This document shows positions 35,559 through 48,001 of a stretch of 64,000 nt of DNA, piece by piece (position 1 is the stretch's first letter; every line of letters begins with the position of its first letter). The stretch spans positions 33,096,222 to 33,160,221 of the forward strand of contig JAQNBH010000003.1 of NCBI GenBank assembly GCA_028752905.1. The letters are read 5' to 3'. Position numbers and translations under genes: made by a program. The notes under the pieces were generated by a model, which saw only the letters and a list, made by a program, of their open reading frames with translations, was not told the origin of the DNA and ran no database searches. The stretch is from Cladorhizidae sp. MBARI D1340-BT2. Taxonomy: Eukaryota; Porifera; Demospongiae; Poecilosclerida; Cladorhizidae.

Positions 35559-38129
35559 GGTGCCATGAGCTAACTCAGAGGCAACCACATGTCTCCTGTA
35601 CAGACCTAGTCACTGGTGCCATGAACTAACTCAGAGGCAACCACGTGTCTTCCATACAGACCTACTCTGTCACTGGTGCAATGAGCTAACTCAGAGGCAA
35701 CCACATGTCTCCCGTACAGACCTACTCTCTCACTGGTGCCATGAGCTAACTCAGAGGCAACCACATGCCTCCCGTACAGACCTACTCTCTCACTGGTGCC
35801 ATGAGCTAACTCAGAGGCAACCACATGTCTCCCGCACAGATCTACTCTCCCACTGGTGCCATGAGCTAACTCAGAGGCAACCACATGTCTCCCGTACAGA
35901 CCTACTCTCTCACTGGTGCCATGAGCTAACTCAGAGGCAACCACATGTCTCCCGTACAGACCTACTCTCTCATTGGTGCTATGAGCTAACTCATAGGCAA
36001 CCACATGTCTCCCACAGACCTACTCTCTCACTGGTGCCATGATCTAACTCAGAGGCAACCACATGTCTCCCGTACAGACCTACTCTCTCACTGGTGCCAT
36101 GAGCTAACTCAGAGGCAACCACATCTCTCCCGTACAGACCTACTCTCTCACTGGTGCCATGATCTAACTCAGAGGCAACCACATGTCTCCCGCACAGATC
36201 TACTCTCCCACTGGTGCCATGAGCTAACTTAGAGACAACCACATGTCTCCCGTTCAGACCTACTCTCTCACTGGTGCCATGAGCTAACTCAGAGGCAACC
36301 ACATGTCTCCCGTAGAGACCTACTCTCTCATTGGTGCCATGAGCTAACTAAGAGGCAACCACATGTCTCCCGTACAGACCTATTCCCTCACTGGTGCCAT
36401 GAGCTAACTCAGAGGAAACCACATGTCTCCTGTACAGACCTACTCTCTCACTGGTGCCATGAGCTAACTCAGAGGCAACCACATGTCTCCCGTACAGAGC
36501 TACTCTCTCACTGGTGCCATGAGCTAACTTAGAGGCAACCACATGTCTCCCATTCAGACCTACTCTCTCACTGGTGCCATGAGCTAACTCAGAGGCAACC
36601 ACATGTCTCCCGTACAGACCTACTCTCCCACTGGTGCCATGAGCTAACTCAGAGGCAACCACATGTCTCCCGTACAGACCTACAACTCTCTCACTGGTGC
36701 CATGAGCTAACTCAGAGGCAACCACATGCCTCCCGTACAGACCTACTCTCTCACTGGTGCCATGAGCTAACTCAGAGGCAACCACATGTCTCCCGCACAG
36801 ACCTACTCTCCCACTGGTGCCATGAGCTAACTCAGAGGCAACCACATGTCTCCCGTACAGACCTACTCTCTCACTGGTGCCATGAGCTAACTCAGAGGCC
36901 ACCACATGTCTCCCATACAGACCATCTCTCTCACTGGTGCAATGCGCTAACTCAGAGGCAACCACATGTCTCCCGTACAGACCTACTCTCTCACTAGTGC
37001 CATGAGCTAACTCAGAGGCAACCACATGTCTCCCGTACAGACCTACTCTATCACTGGTGCCATGAGCTAACTCAGAGGCAACCACATGTCTCCCGTACAG
37101 ACCTACTCTCTCACTGGTCCCATGAGCTAACTCAGAGGCAACCACATGTCTCCCGTACAGACCTACTCTCTCACTGGTGCCATGAGCTAACTCAGAGGCA
37201 ACCACATGTCTCCCGTACAGACCTACTCTCTCACTGGTGCCATGAGCTAACAAAGAGGCAACCACTTGTCTCACGTACAGACCTACTCTCTCACTGGTGC
37301 CATGATCTAACTCAGAGGCAACGACATGTCTCCCGTACAGACCTACTCTCTCACTGGTGCCATGAGCTAACTCAGAGGCAACCACATGTCTCCCGTACAG
37401 ACCTACTCTCTCACTGGTGCCATGAGAGGCAACCACATGTCTCCCGTACAGACCTATGTACTCTCTCACTGGTACCATGAGCTAACTCAGAGGCAACCAC
37501 ATTTCTCCTGTACAGACCTACTCTCTCACTGGTGCCATGAGCTAACTCAGAGGCAACCACATGTCTCCTGTACAGACCTACTCTCTCACTGGTACCATGA
37601 GCTAACTCAGAGGCAACCACATGTCTCCCGTAAGGCCTACTCTCTCACTGGTGCCATGAGCTAACTCAGAGGCAACCACATGTCTCCCGTACAGACCTAC
37701 TCTCTCACTGGTGCCATGAGCTTACTCAGAGGCAACCACATGTCTCCCGTACAGACCTACTCTCTCACTGGTGCCATGAGCTAACTAAGAGGCAACCACA
37801 TGTCTCCCGTACAGATCTACTCTGTCCCTGGTGCCATGAGCTACCTCAGAGGCAACCACATGTCTCCCGTACAGACCTACTCTCTAACTGGTGCCATGAG
37901 CTAACTCAGAGGCAACCACATGTCTCCCGTACAGACCTACTCTCTCACTGGTGCCATGATCTAACTCAGAGGCAACGACATGTCTCCCGTAGAGACCTAC
38001 TCTCCCCCTGGTGCCATGAACTAACTCAGAAGCAACCATATGTCTCCCGTACAGACTTACTCTCTCACTGGTGACATGAGCTAACTAAGAGGCAACCACA
38101 TGTCTCCTGTACAGATCTACTCTCTCACT
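35559..38129 (+). repeat. 2,273-bp HOR, copy 5, with a 298-bp insertion
   Basis: 56 (35,559), 58 (35,975), 63 (36,633), 55 (37,416), 59 (37,591), next 56 at 38,130. The 56-to-63 interval is 1,074 bp instead of 776, an excess of 298 bp, or five units with one being 58 bp. The remaining intervals (783, 175, 539) are canonical. The inserted stretch includes GAGCTAACTCATAGG and the unique CTCCCACAGACC unit. Confidence 0.88.
35975..36032 (+). repeat. Unique 58-bp unit
   Basis: CTCCCACAGACC replaces CTCCCGTACAGACC, a 2-bp loss. It occurs once, inside the 298-bp insertion of HOR copy 5, so it arose with or after that insertion. Confidence 0.93.
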
Positions 38130-39085
38130 GGTGCCATGAGCTAACTCAGAGGCAACCACATGTCTCCTGTACAGACCTAGTCACTGGTGCCATGAACTAA
38201 CTCAGAGGCAACCACGTGTCTCCCATACAGACCTACTCTCTCACTGGTGCAATGATCTAACTCAGAGGCAACCACATGTCTCCCGTAGAGACCTACTCTC
38301 TCACTGGTGCCATGAGCTAACTCAGAGGCAACCACATGCCTCCCGTACAGACCTACTCTCTCACTGGTGCCATGAGCAAACTCAGAGGCAACCACATGTC
38401 TCCCGCACAGACCTACTCTCCCACTGGTGCCATGAGTTAACTCAGAGGCAACCACATGTCTCCCGTACAGACCTACTCTCCCACTGGTGCCATGAGCTAA
38501 CTTAGAGACAACCACATGTCTCCCGTTCAGACCTACTCTCTCACTGGTGCCATGAGCTAACTCAGAAGCAACCACATGTCTCCCGTACAGACCTACTCTC
38601 TCAGTGGTGCCATGAGCTATCTCAGAGGCAACCACATGTCTCCCGTACTGACCTACTCTCTCACTGGTGCCATGAGCTAACTCAGAGGCAATCACATGTC
38701 TCCCGTACAGACCTACTCTCTCACTGGTGCCATGAGCTAACTCAGAGGCAACCACATGTCTCCCGTACAGACCTACTCTCTCACTGGTGCCATGAGCTAA
38801 CTCATAGGCAACCACATGTCTCCCGTACAGACCTACTCTCCCACTGGTGCTATGATCTAACTCAGAGGCAACCACATGTCTCCCGTACAGACCTACTCTC
38901 TCATTGGTGCCATGAGCTAACTCAGAGGCAACCACATGTCTCCCGTACAGACCTACTCTCTCACTGGCGCCATGAGCTAACTCAGAGGCAACCACATGTC
39001 TCCCGTACAGACCTACTCTCTCACTGGTGCCATGAGCTAACTAAGAGGCAACCACATGTCTCCCATACAGACCTACTCTCTCACT
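38130..39085 (+). repeat. Large duplication, right copy, middle part
   Basis: 56-bp unit then 15 regular units (counterpart 23,734-24,749 with 16). Contains the CACGTG unit at 38,213-38,218. Ends at the ATTAG unit at 39,086. Confidence 0.85.
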
Positions 39086-41273
39086 GGTGCCATTAGCTAA
39101 CCCAGAGACAATCACATGTCTCCTGTACAGATCTACTCTCTCACTGGTGCCATGAGATAACTCAGAGGCAACCACATGTCTCCCGCACAGACCTACTCTC
39201 CCACTGGTGCCATGAGCTAACTCAGAGGCAACCACATGTCTCCCATACAGACCTACTCTCCCACTGGTGCCATGAGCTAACTCAGAGACAACCACATGTC
39301 TCCCGTTCAGAACTACTCTCTCACTGGTGCTATGAGCTAACTCAGAGGCAACCACATGTCTCCCGTACAGACCTACTCTCTCAGTGGTGCCATGAGCTAA
39401 CTCAGAGGCAACCAGATGTCTCCCGTACAGACCTACTCTCTCTCTGGTGCCATGAACTAACTCAAAGGCAACCACATGTCTCCCGTACAGACCTACTCTC
39501 CCACTGGTGCCATGAGCTAACTCAGAGACAACCACATGTCTCCCTTACAGACTTATTCTCTCACTGGTGCCATGAGCTAACTTAGAGGCAACCACATGTC
39601 TCCCATACAGACCTACTCTCTCACTGGTGCCATGAGCTAACTCAGAAGCAACCACATGTCTCCCGTACAGACCTACTCTCCCACTGGTGCCATGAGCTAA
39701 CTCAGAGGCAACAACATGTCTCCCGTACAGACCTACAACTCTCTCACTGGTGCCATGAGCTAACTCAGAGGCAACCACATGCCTCCCGTACAGACCTACT
39801 CTCTCACTGGTGCCATGAGCTAACTCAGAGGCAACCAGATGTCTCCCGTACAGACCTACTCTCTCTCTGGTGCCATGAACTAACTCAGAGGCAACCACAT
39901 GTCTCCCGTACAGACCTACTCTCCCACTGGTGCCATGAGCTAACTCAGAGACAACCACATGTCTCCCTTACAGACTTATTCTCTCACTGGTGCCATGAGC
40001 TAACTAAGAGGCAACCACATGTCTCCCGTACAGACCTATTCTCTCACTGGTGCCATGAGCTAACTCAGAGGAAACCACATGTCTCCTGTACAGACCTACT
40101 CTCTCACTGGTGCTATGAGCTAACTCAGAGGCAACCACATGTCTCCCGTACAGAGCTACTCTCTCACTGGTGCCATGAGCTAACTTAGAGGCAACCACAT
40201 GTCTCCCATACAGACCTACTCTCTCACTGGTGCAATGAGCTAACTCAGAGGCAACGACATGTCTCCCGTACAGACCAACTCTCTCACTGGTGCCATGAGC
40301 TAACTCAGAGGCAACCACTTGCCTCCCGTACAGACCTACTCTCTCACTGGTGCCATGAGCTAACTCAGAAGCAACCACATGTCTCCCGCACAGACCTACT
40401 CTCCCACTGGTGCCATGAGCTAACTCAGAGGCAACCACATGTCTCCCGTACAGACCTACTCTCCCACTGGTGCCATGAGCTAACTTAGAGACAACCACAT
40501 GTCTCCCGTACAGACCTACTCTCCCACTGGTGCCATGAGCTAACTTAGAGACAACCACATGTCTCCCATTCAGACCTACTCTCTCACTGGTGCCATGAGC
40601 TAACTCAGAGGCAACTACATGTCTCCCGTACAGACCTACTCTCTCAGTGGTGCCATGAGCTATCTCAGAGGCAACCACATGTCTCCCGTACTGACCTACT
40701 CTCTCACTGGTGCCATGAGCTAACTCAGAGGCAACCACATGTCTCCCGTACAGACCTACTCTCTCACTGGTGCCATGAGCTAACTCAGAGGCAACCACAT
40801 GTCTCCCGTACAGACCTACTCTCTCACTGGTGCCATGAGCTAACTCATAGGCAACCACATGTCTCCCGTACAGACCTACTCTCTCACTGGTGCTATGATC
40901 TAAAACAGAGGCAACCACATGTCTCCCGTACAGACCTACTCTCTCATTGGTGCCATGAGCTAACTCAGAGGCAACCACATGTCTCCCGTACAGACCTACT
41001 CTCTCACTGGTGCCATGAGCTAACTCAGAGGCAACCACATGTCTCCCGTACAGACCTACTCTCTCACTGGCGCCATTAGCTAACTCAGAGGCAACCACAT
41101 GTCTCCCGTACAGACCTACTCTCTCACTGGTGCCATGAGCTAACTAAGAGGCAACCACATGTCTCCCGTACAGACCTACTCTCTCACTGGTGCCATGAGC
41201 TAACTCAGAGGCAACCACATGTCTCCCATACAGACCTACTCTCCCACTGGTGCCATGAGCTAACTCAGAGACA
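39086..41273 (+). repeat. A-B-C block, right copy
   Basis: A at 39,086, B with a 63-bp unit at 39,686, C from 40,229. It matches 27,873-30,060 with a constant offset of 11,213 bp, including the unusual GGCGCCATTAGC unit near 41,069 that also occurs near 29,856 and 31,836. The CTTAGAGACAACC doublet is at 40,469. Only one A-B-C is present here, against A-B-C-A-C-A-B-C on the left. Confidence 0.88.
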
Positions 41274-43172
41274 ACCACATGTCTCACGTTCAGACCTACT
41301 CTCTCACTGGTGCTATGAGCTAACTCAGAGGCAACCACATGTCTCCCGTACAGACCTACTCTCTCACTGGTGCCATGAGCTAACTCAGAGGCAACCAGAT
41401 GTCTCCTGTACAGACCTACTCTCTCTCTGGTGCCATGAACTAACTCAGAGGCAACCACATGTCTCCCGTACAGACCTACTCTCCCACTGGTGCCATGAGC
41501 TAACTCAGAGACAACCACATGTCTCCCTTACAGACTTATTCTCTCACTGGTGCCATGAGCTAACTAAGAGGCAACCACATGTCTCCCGTACAGACCTATT
41601 CTCTCACTGGTGCCATGAGCTAACTCAGAGGAAACCACATGTCTCCTGTACAGACCTACTCTCTCACTGGTGCCATGAGCTAACTCAGAGGCAACCACAT
41701 GTCTCCCGTACAGAGCTACTCTCTCACTGGTGCCATGAGCTAACTTAGAGGCAACCACATGTCTCCCATACAGACCTACTCTCTCACTGGTGCCATGAGC
41801 TAACTCAGAAGCAACCACATGTCTCCCGTACAGACCTACTCTCCCACTGGTGCCATGAGCTAACTCAGAGGCAACAACATGTCTCCCGTACAGACCTACA
41901 ACTCTCTCACTGGTGCCATGAGCTAACTCAGAGGCAACCACATGCCTCCCGTACAGACCTACTCTCTCACTGGTGCCATGAGCTAACTCAGAGGCAACCA
42001 GATGTCTCCCGTACAGACCTACTCTCTCTCTGGTGCCATGAACTAACTCAGAGGCCACCACATGTCTCCCGTACAGACCTACTCTCCCACTGGTGCCATG
42101 AGCTAACTCAGAGACAACCACATGTCTCCCTTACAGACTTATTCTCTCACTGGTACCATGAGCTAACTAAGAGGCAACCACATGTCTCCCGTACAGACCT
42201 ATTCTCTCACTGGTGCCATGAGCTAACTCAGAGGAAACCACATGTCTCCTGTACAGACCTACTCTCTCACTGGTGCCATGAGCTAACTCAGAGGCAACCA
42301 CATGTCTCCCGTACAGAGCTACTCTCTCACTGGTCCCATGAGCTAACTTAGAGGCAACCACATGTCTCCCATACAGACCTACTCTCTCACTGGTGCAATG
42401 AGCTAACTCAGAGGCAACTACATGTCTCCCGTACAGACCTACTCTCTCACTGGTGCCATGAGCTAACTCAGAGGCAACCACATGCCTCCCGTACAGACCT
42501 ACTCTCTCACTGGTGCCATGAGCTAATTCAGAGGCAACCACATGTCTCCCGCACAGACCTACTCTCCCACTGGTGCCATGAGCTAACTCAGAGGCAACCA
42601 CATGTCTCCCGTACAGACCTACTCTCCCACTGGTACCATGAGCTAACTTAGAGACAACCACATGTCTCCCGTTCAGACCTACTCTCTCACTGGTGCCATG
42701 AGCTATCTCAGAGGCAACCACATGTCTCCCGTACAGACCTACTCTCTCACTGGTGCCATGAGCTAACTCAGAGGCAACCACATGTCTCCCGTACAGACCT
42801 ACTCTCTCACTGGTGCCATGAGCTAACTCAGAGGCAACCACATGTCTCCCGTACAGACTTACTCTCTCACTGGTGCCATGAGCTAACTCATAGGCAACTA
42901 CATGTCTCCCGTACAGACCTACTCTCTCACTGGTGCTATGATCTAACTCAGACGCAACCACATGTCTCCCAATACAGACCTACTCTCTCATTGGTGCCAT
43001 GAGCTAACTCAGAGGCAACCACATGTCTCCCGTACAGACCTACTCTCTCACTGGTGCCATGAGCTAACTCAGAGGCAACCACATATCTCCCGTACAGACC
43101 TACTCTCTCACTGGCGCCATGAGCTAACTCAGAGGCAACCACATGTCTCCCGTACAGACCTACTCTCTCACT
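41274..43172 (+). repeat. Regular units with a 63-bp and a 61-bp unit; pairs with 50.2-51.6 kb
   Basis: From about 41,564 to 42.9 kb this matches 50,226 onward with an offset of 8,662 bp (63-bp units 41,849 and 50,511). A 61-bp unit at 42,932 carries CTCCCAATACAG. The pairing changes to an offset of 9,801 bp at about 43,173. Confidence 0.84.
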
Positions 43173-45612
43173 GGTGCCATTAGCTAACCCAGATACAATC
43201 ACATGTCTCCTGTACAGATCTACTCTCTCACTGGTGCCATGAGATAACTCAGAGGCAAACACATGTCTCCCGCACAGACCTACTCTCCCACTGGTGCCAT
43301 GAGCTAACTCAGAGGCAACCACATGTCTCCCATACAGACCTACTCTCCCACTGGTGCCATGAGCTAACTCAGCGACAACCACATGTCTCCCGTTCAGACC
43401 TACTCTCTCACTGGTGCCATGAGCTAACTCAGAGGCAACCACATGTCTCCCGTACAGACCTACTCTCTCACTGGTGCCATGAGCTAACTCAGAGGCAACC
43501 AGATATCTCCTGTACAGACCTACTCTCTCTCTGGTGCCATGAACTAACTCAGAGGCAACCACATGTCTCCCGTACAGACCTACTCTCCCACTGGTGCCAT
43601 GAGCTAACACAGAGACAACCACATGTCTCCCTTACTGACTTATTCTCTCACTGGTGCCATGAGCTAACTAAGAGGCAACCACATGTCTCCCGTACAGACC
43701 TATTCTCTCACTGGTGCCATGAGCTAACTCAGAGGAAACCACATGTCTCCTGTACAGACCTACTCCCTCACTGGTGCCATGAGCTAACTCAGAGGCAACC
43801 ACATGTCTCCCGTACAGAGCTACTCTCTCACTGGTGACATGAGCTAACTTAGAGGCAACCACATGTCTCCCATACAGACCTACTCTCTCACTGGTGCCAT
43901 GTGCTAACTCAGAAGCAACCACATGTCTCCCGTACAGACCTACTCTCCCACTGGTGCCATGAGCTAACTCAGAGGCAACCACATGTCTCCCGTACAGACC
44001 TACAACTCTCTCATTGGTGCCATGAGCTAACTCAGAGGCAACCACATGCCTCCCGTACAGACCTACTCTCTCAATGGTGCCATGAGCTAACTCAGAGGCA
44101 ACCACATGTCTCCCGCACAGACCTACTCTCTCACTGGTGCCATGAGCTAACTCAGAGGCAACCACATGTCTCCCGTACAGACCTACTCTCCCACTGGTAC
44201 CATGAGCTACTTAGAGACAACCACATGTCTCCCGTTCAGACCTACTCTCTCACTGGTGCCATGAGCTAACTCAGAGGCAACCACATGTCTCCCGTACAGA
44301 CCTACTCTCTCAGTGGTGCCATGAGCTAACTCAGAGGCAACCACATGTCTCCCGAACAGACCTACTCTCTCACTGGTGCCATGAGCTAACTCAGAGGCAA
44401 CCACATGTCTCCTGTACAGACCTACTCTCTCACTGGTGCCATGAGCAAATTTAAAGGCAACCCCATGTCTCCTGTACAGACCTACTCTCTCACTGATACC
44501 ATGAGCTAACTCAGAGGCAACCACATGTCTCCCATACAGACCTACTCACTGGTGCCATGAGCTAACTCAGAGGCAACCACATGTCTCCCGTACAGACCTA
44601 CTCTCTCACTGGTGCCATGAGAGGCAACCACATGTCTCCCGTACAGACCTACTCTCTCACTGGTGCCATGAGCTAACTCAGAGGCAACCACATGTCTCCC
44701 GTAAGGTCTACTCTCTCACTGGTGCCATGACCTAACTCAGAGGCAACCACATGTCTCCCATACAGACCTACTCTCTCACTGGTGCCAAGAGCTAACTCAG
44801 AGGCAACCACATGTCTCCCATACAGACCTACTCTGTCACTGGTGCCTTGAGCTAATTCAGAGGTAACCACATGTCTCCCGTACAGACCTACTCTCTCACT
44901 GGAGCCATGAGCTAACTCAGAGGCAACCACATGTCTCCCGTACAGACCTACTCTCTCACTGGTGCCATGAGCTAACTCAGAGGCAACCGCATGTCTCCTG
45001 TACAGACCTACTCTCTCACTGGTGCCATGAGCAAATTCAGTGGTTACCACATGTCTCCTCTACAGACCTGTACTCTCTCACTGATACCATGAGCTAACTC
45101 AGAGGCAACCACATGTCTCCCATACAGATCTACTCACTGGTGCCATGAGCTAACTCAGAGGCAACTACGTGTCTCCCGTACAGACCTACTCTCTCACTGG
45201 TGCCATGAGCTAACTCAGAGGCAACCACATGTCTCCTGTACAGACCTACTCTCTAACTGGTGCCATGATCTAACTCAGAGGCAACCACATGTCTCCCATA
45301 CAGACCTACTCTCTCAATGGTGCCATGAGCTAACTCAGAGGCAACCACATGTCTCCCGTACAGACCTACTCTCTCACTGGTGCCATGAGAGGCAACCACA
45401 TGTCTCCCGTACAGACCTATGTACTCTCTCACTGGTGCCATGAGCTAACTCAGAGGCAACCACATGTCTCCTGTACAGACCTACTCTCTCACTGGTGCCA
45501 TGAGCTAACTCAGAGGCAACCACATGTCTCCTGTACAGACCTAATCTCTCACTGGTACCATGAGCTAACTCAGAGGCAACCACATGTCTCCCGTAAGGCC
45601 TACTCTCTCACT
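43173..45612 (+). repeat. Block duplicated 9,801 bp to the right
   Basis: ATTAG unit (43,173), 63 (43,953), 59 (44,196), 56 (44,495), 51 (44,611), 59 (44,662), 62 (45,021), 56 (45,083), 55 (45,379), 59 (45,554). Every one of these has a partner exactly 9,801 bp later, from 52,974 to 55,355. The segment 44,196-44,720 is the module also seen at 181-714. Confidence 0.92.
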
Positions 45613-45732
45613 GGTGCCATGAGCTAACTCAGAGGCAACCACATGTCTCCCGTACAGAGCTACTCTCTCACTGGTGCCATGAGCTAACTCAGAGGCAACC
45701 ACATGTCTCCCGTACAGACCTATTCTCTCACT
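45613..45732 (+). repeat. Two regular linker units
   Basis: Two 60-bp units joining the block that pairs with 55 kb to the 2.27-kb tandem pair. The first ends with CAGAGCTAC and the second with CAGACCTATT. Neither is distinctive enough to assign a source. Confidence 0.8.
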
Positions 45733-48001
45733 GGTGCCATGAGCTAACTAAGAGGCAACCACATGTCTCCCGTACAGATCTACTCTCTCACTGGTGCCAT
45801 GAGCTACATCAGAGGCAACCACATGTCTCCAGTACAGACCTACTCACTAACTGGTGCCATGAGCTAACTCAGAGGCAACCACATGTCTCCCGTACAGACC
45901 TACTCTCTCACTGGTGCCATGATCTAACTCAGAGGCAACGACATGTCTCCCGTACAGACCTACTCTCCCACTGGTGCCATGAGCTAACTCAGAGGCAACC
46001 ACATGTCTCACGTACAGACCTACTCTCTCACTGGCACCATGAGCTAACTCAGAGGCAACCACATGTCTCCCGTACAGACTTACTCTCTCACTGGTGACAT
46101 GAGCTAACTAAGAGGCAACCACATGTCTCCCGTACACACCTACTCACTCACTGGTGCCATGAGCTAACTCAGAGGCAACCACATGTCTCCTGTACAGATC
46201 TACTCTCTCACTGGTGCCATGAGCTAACTCAGAGGCAACCACATATCTCCTGTACAGACCTAGTCACTGGTGCCATGAACTAACTCAGAGGCAACCACGT
46301 GTCTCCCATACAGACCTACTCTCTTACTGGTGCAATGAGCTAACTCAGAGGCAACCACATGTCTCCCGTACAGACCTACTCTCTCACTGGTGCCATGAGC
46401 TAACTCAGAGGCAACCACATGCCTCCCGTACAGATCTACTCTCTCACTGGTACCATGAGCTAACTCAGAGGCAACCACATGTCTCCCGCACAGACCTACT
46501 CTCCCACTGGTGCCATGAGCTAACTCAGAGGCAACCACATGTCTCCCGTACAGACCTACTCTCCCACTGGTGCCATGAGCTAACTTAGAGACAACCACAT
46601 GTCTCCCGTTCAGACCTACTCTCTCACTGGTGCCATGAGCTAACTCAGAGGCAACCACATGTCTCCCGTACAGACCTACTCTCTCAGTGGTGCCATGAGC
46701 TAACTCAGAGGCAACCACATGTCTCCCGTACAGACCTACTCTCTCACTGGTGCCATGAGCTAACTCAGAGGCAACCACATGTCTCCTGTACAGACCTACT
46801 CTCTCACTGGTGCCATGAGTAAATTCAGAGGCAACCACATGTCTCCTGTACAGACCTGTACTCTCTCACTGATACCATGAGCTAACTCAGAGGCAACCAC
46901 ATGTCTCCCGTACAGACCTACTCACGGGTGCCATGAGCTAACTCAGAGGCAACTACGTGTCTCCCATTCAGACCTACTCTCTCACTGGTGCCATGAGCTA
47001 ACTCAGAGGCAACGACATGTCTCCCGTACAGACCTACTCTCTCACTGGTGCCATGAGAGGCAACCACATGTCTCCTGTACCGACCTATGTACTCTCTCAC
47101 TGGTGCCATGAGCTAACTCAGAGGCAACCACATGTCTCCCGTACAGACCTACTCTCTCACTGGTGCCATGAGCTAACTCAGAGGCAACCACATGTCTCCC
47201 GTACAGACCTACTCTCTCACTGGTGCCATGAGCTAACTCATAGGCAACCACATGTCTCCCGTACAGCCCTACTCTCTCACTGGTGCTATGATCTAACTCA
47301 GAGGCAACCACATGTCTCCCATACAGACCTACTCTCACATTGGTGCCATGAGCTAACTCAGAGGCAACCACATGTCTCCCGTACAGACCTACTCTCTCAC
47401 TGGTGCCATGAGCTAACTCAGAGGCAACCACATGTCTCCCGTACAGACCTACTCTCTCACTGGCGCCATGAGCTAACTCAGAGGCAACCACATGTCTCCC
47501 GTACAGACCTACTCTCTCACTGGTGCCATGAGCTAACTAAGAGGCAACCACATGTCTCCCGTACAGACCTACTCTCTCACAGGTGCCATTAGCTAACCCA
47601 GAGACAATCACATGTCTCCTGTACAGATCTACTCTCTCACTGGTGCCATGAGATAACTCAGAGGCAACCACATGTCTCCCGCACAGACCTACTCTCCCAT
47701 TGGTTCCATGAGCTAACTCAGAGGCAACCACATGTCTCCCATACAGACCTACTCTCCCACTGGTGCCATGAGCTAACTCAGAGACAACCACATGTCTCCC
47801 GTTCAGACCTACTCTCTCACTGGTGCTATGAGCTAACTCAGAGGCAACCACATGTCTCCCGTACAGACCTACTCTCTCACTGGTGCCATGAGCTAACTCA
47901 GAGGCAACCAGATGTCTCCCGTACAGACCTACTCTCTCTCTGGTGCCATGAACACTCTCAGAGGCAACCACATGTCTCCCGTACAGACCTACTCTCCCAC
48001 T
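45733..48001 (+). repeat. 2,269-bp tandem HOR, copy 1
   Basis: 56 (46,213), 62 (46,809), 56 (46,871), 55 (47,047), ATTAG unit (47,582). Its last unit (47,942) has the unique junction GAACACTCTCAG where its partner has GAACTAACTCAG. The next unit (48,002) restarts the series with CTAACTAAGAGG and CAGATCTAC, as at 45,733. Confidence 0.9.
47017..47592 (+). other. Longest plus-strand repeat-encoded open frame (191 codons), probably not a gene
   Basis: Encodes repeats of CHELTQRQPHVSRTDLLSHW after a start in a different register, MSPVQTYSLTGAMRGNH, reached through the frameshift of the 55-bp unit at 47,047. It overlaps the minus-strand open frame of the same units. Both strands being open is a property of the repeat, and the length-variant units break it throughout the array. 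No support for expression is visible. Confidence 0.75.
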
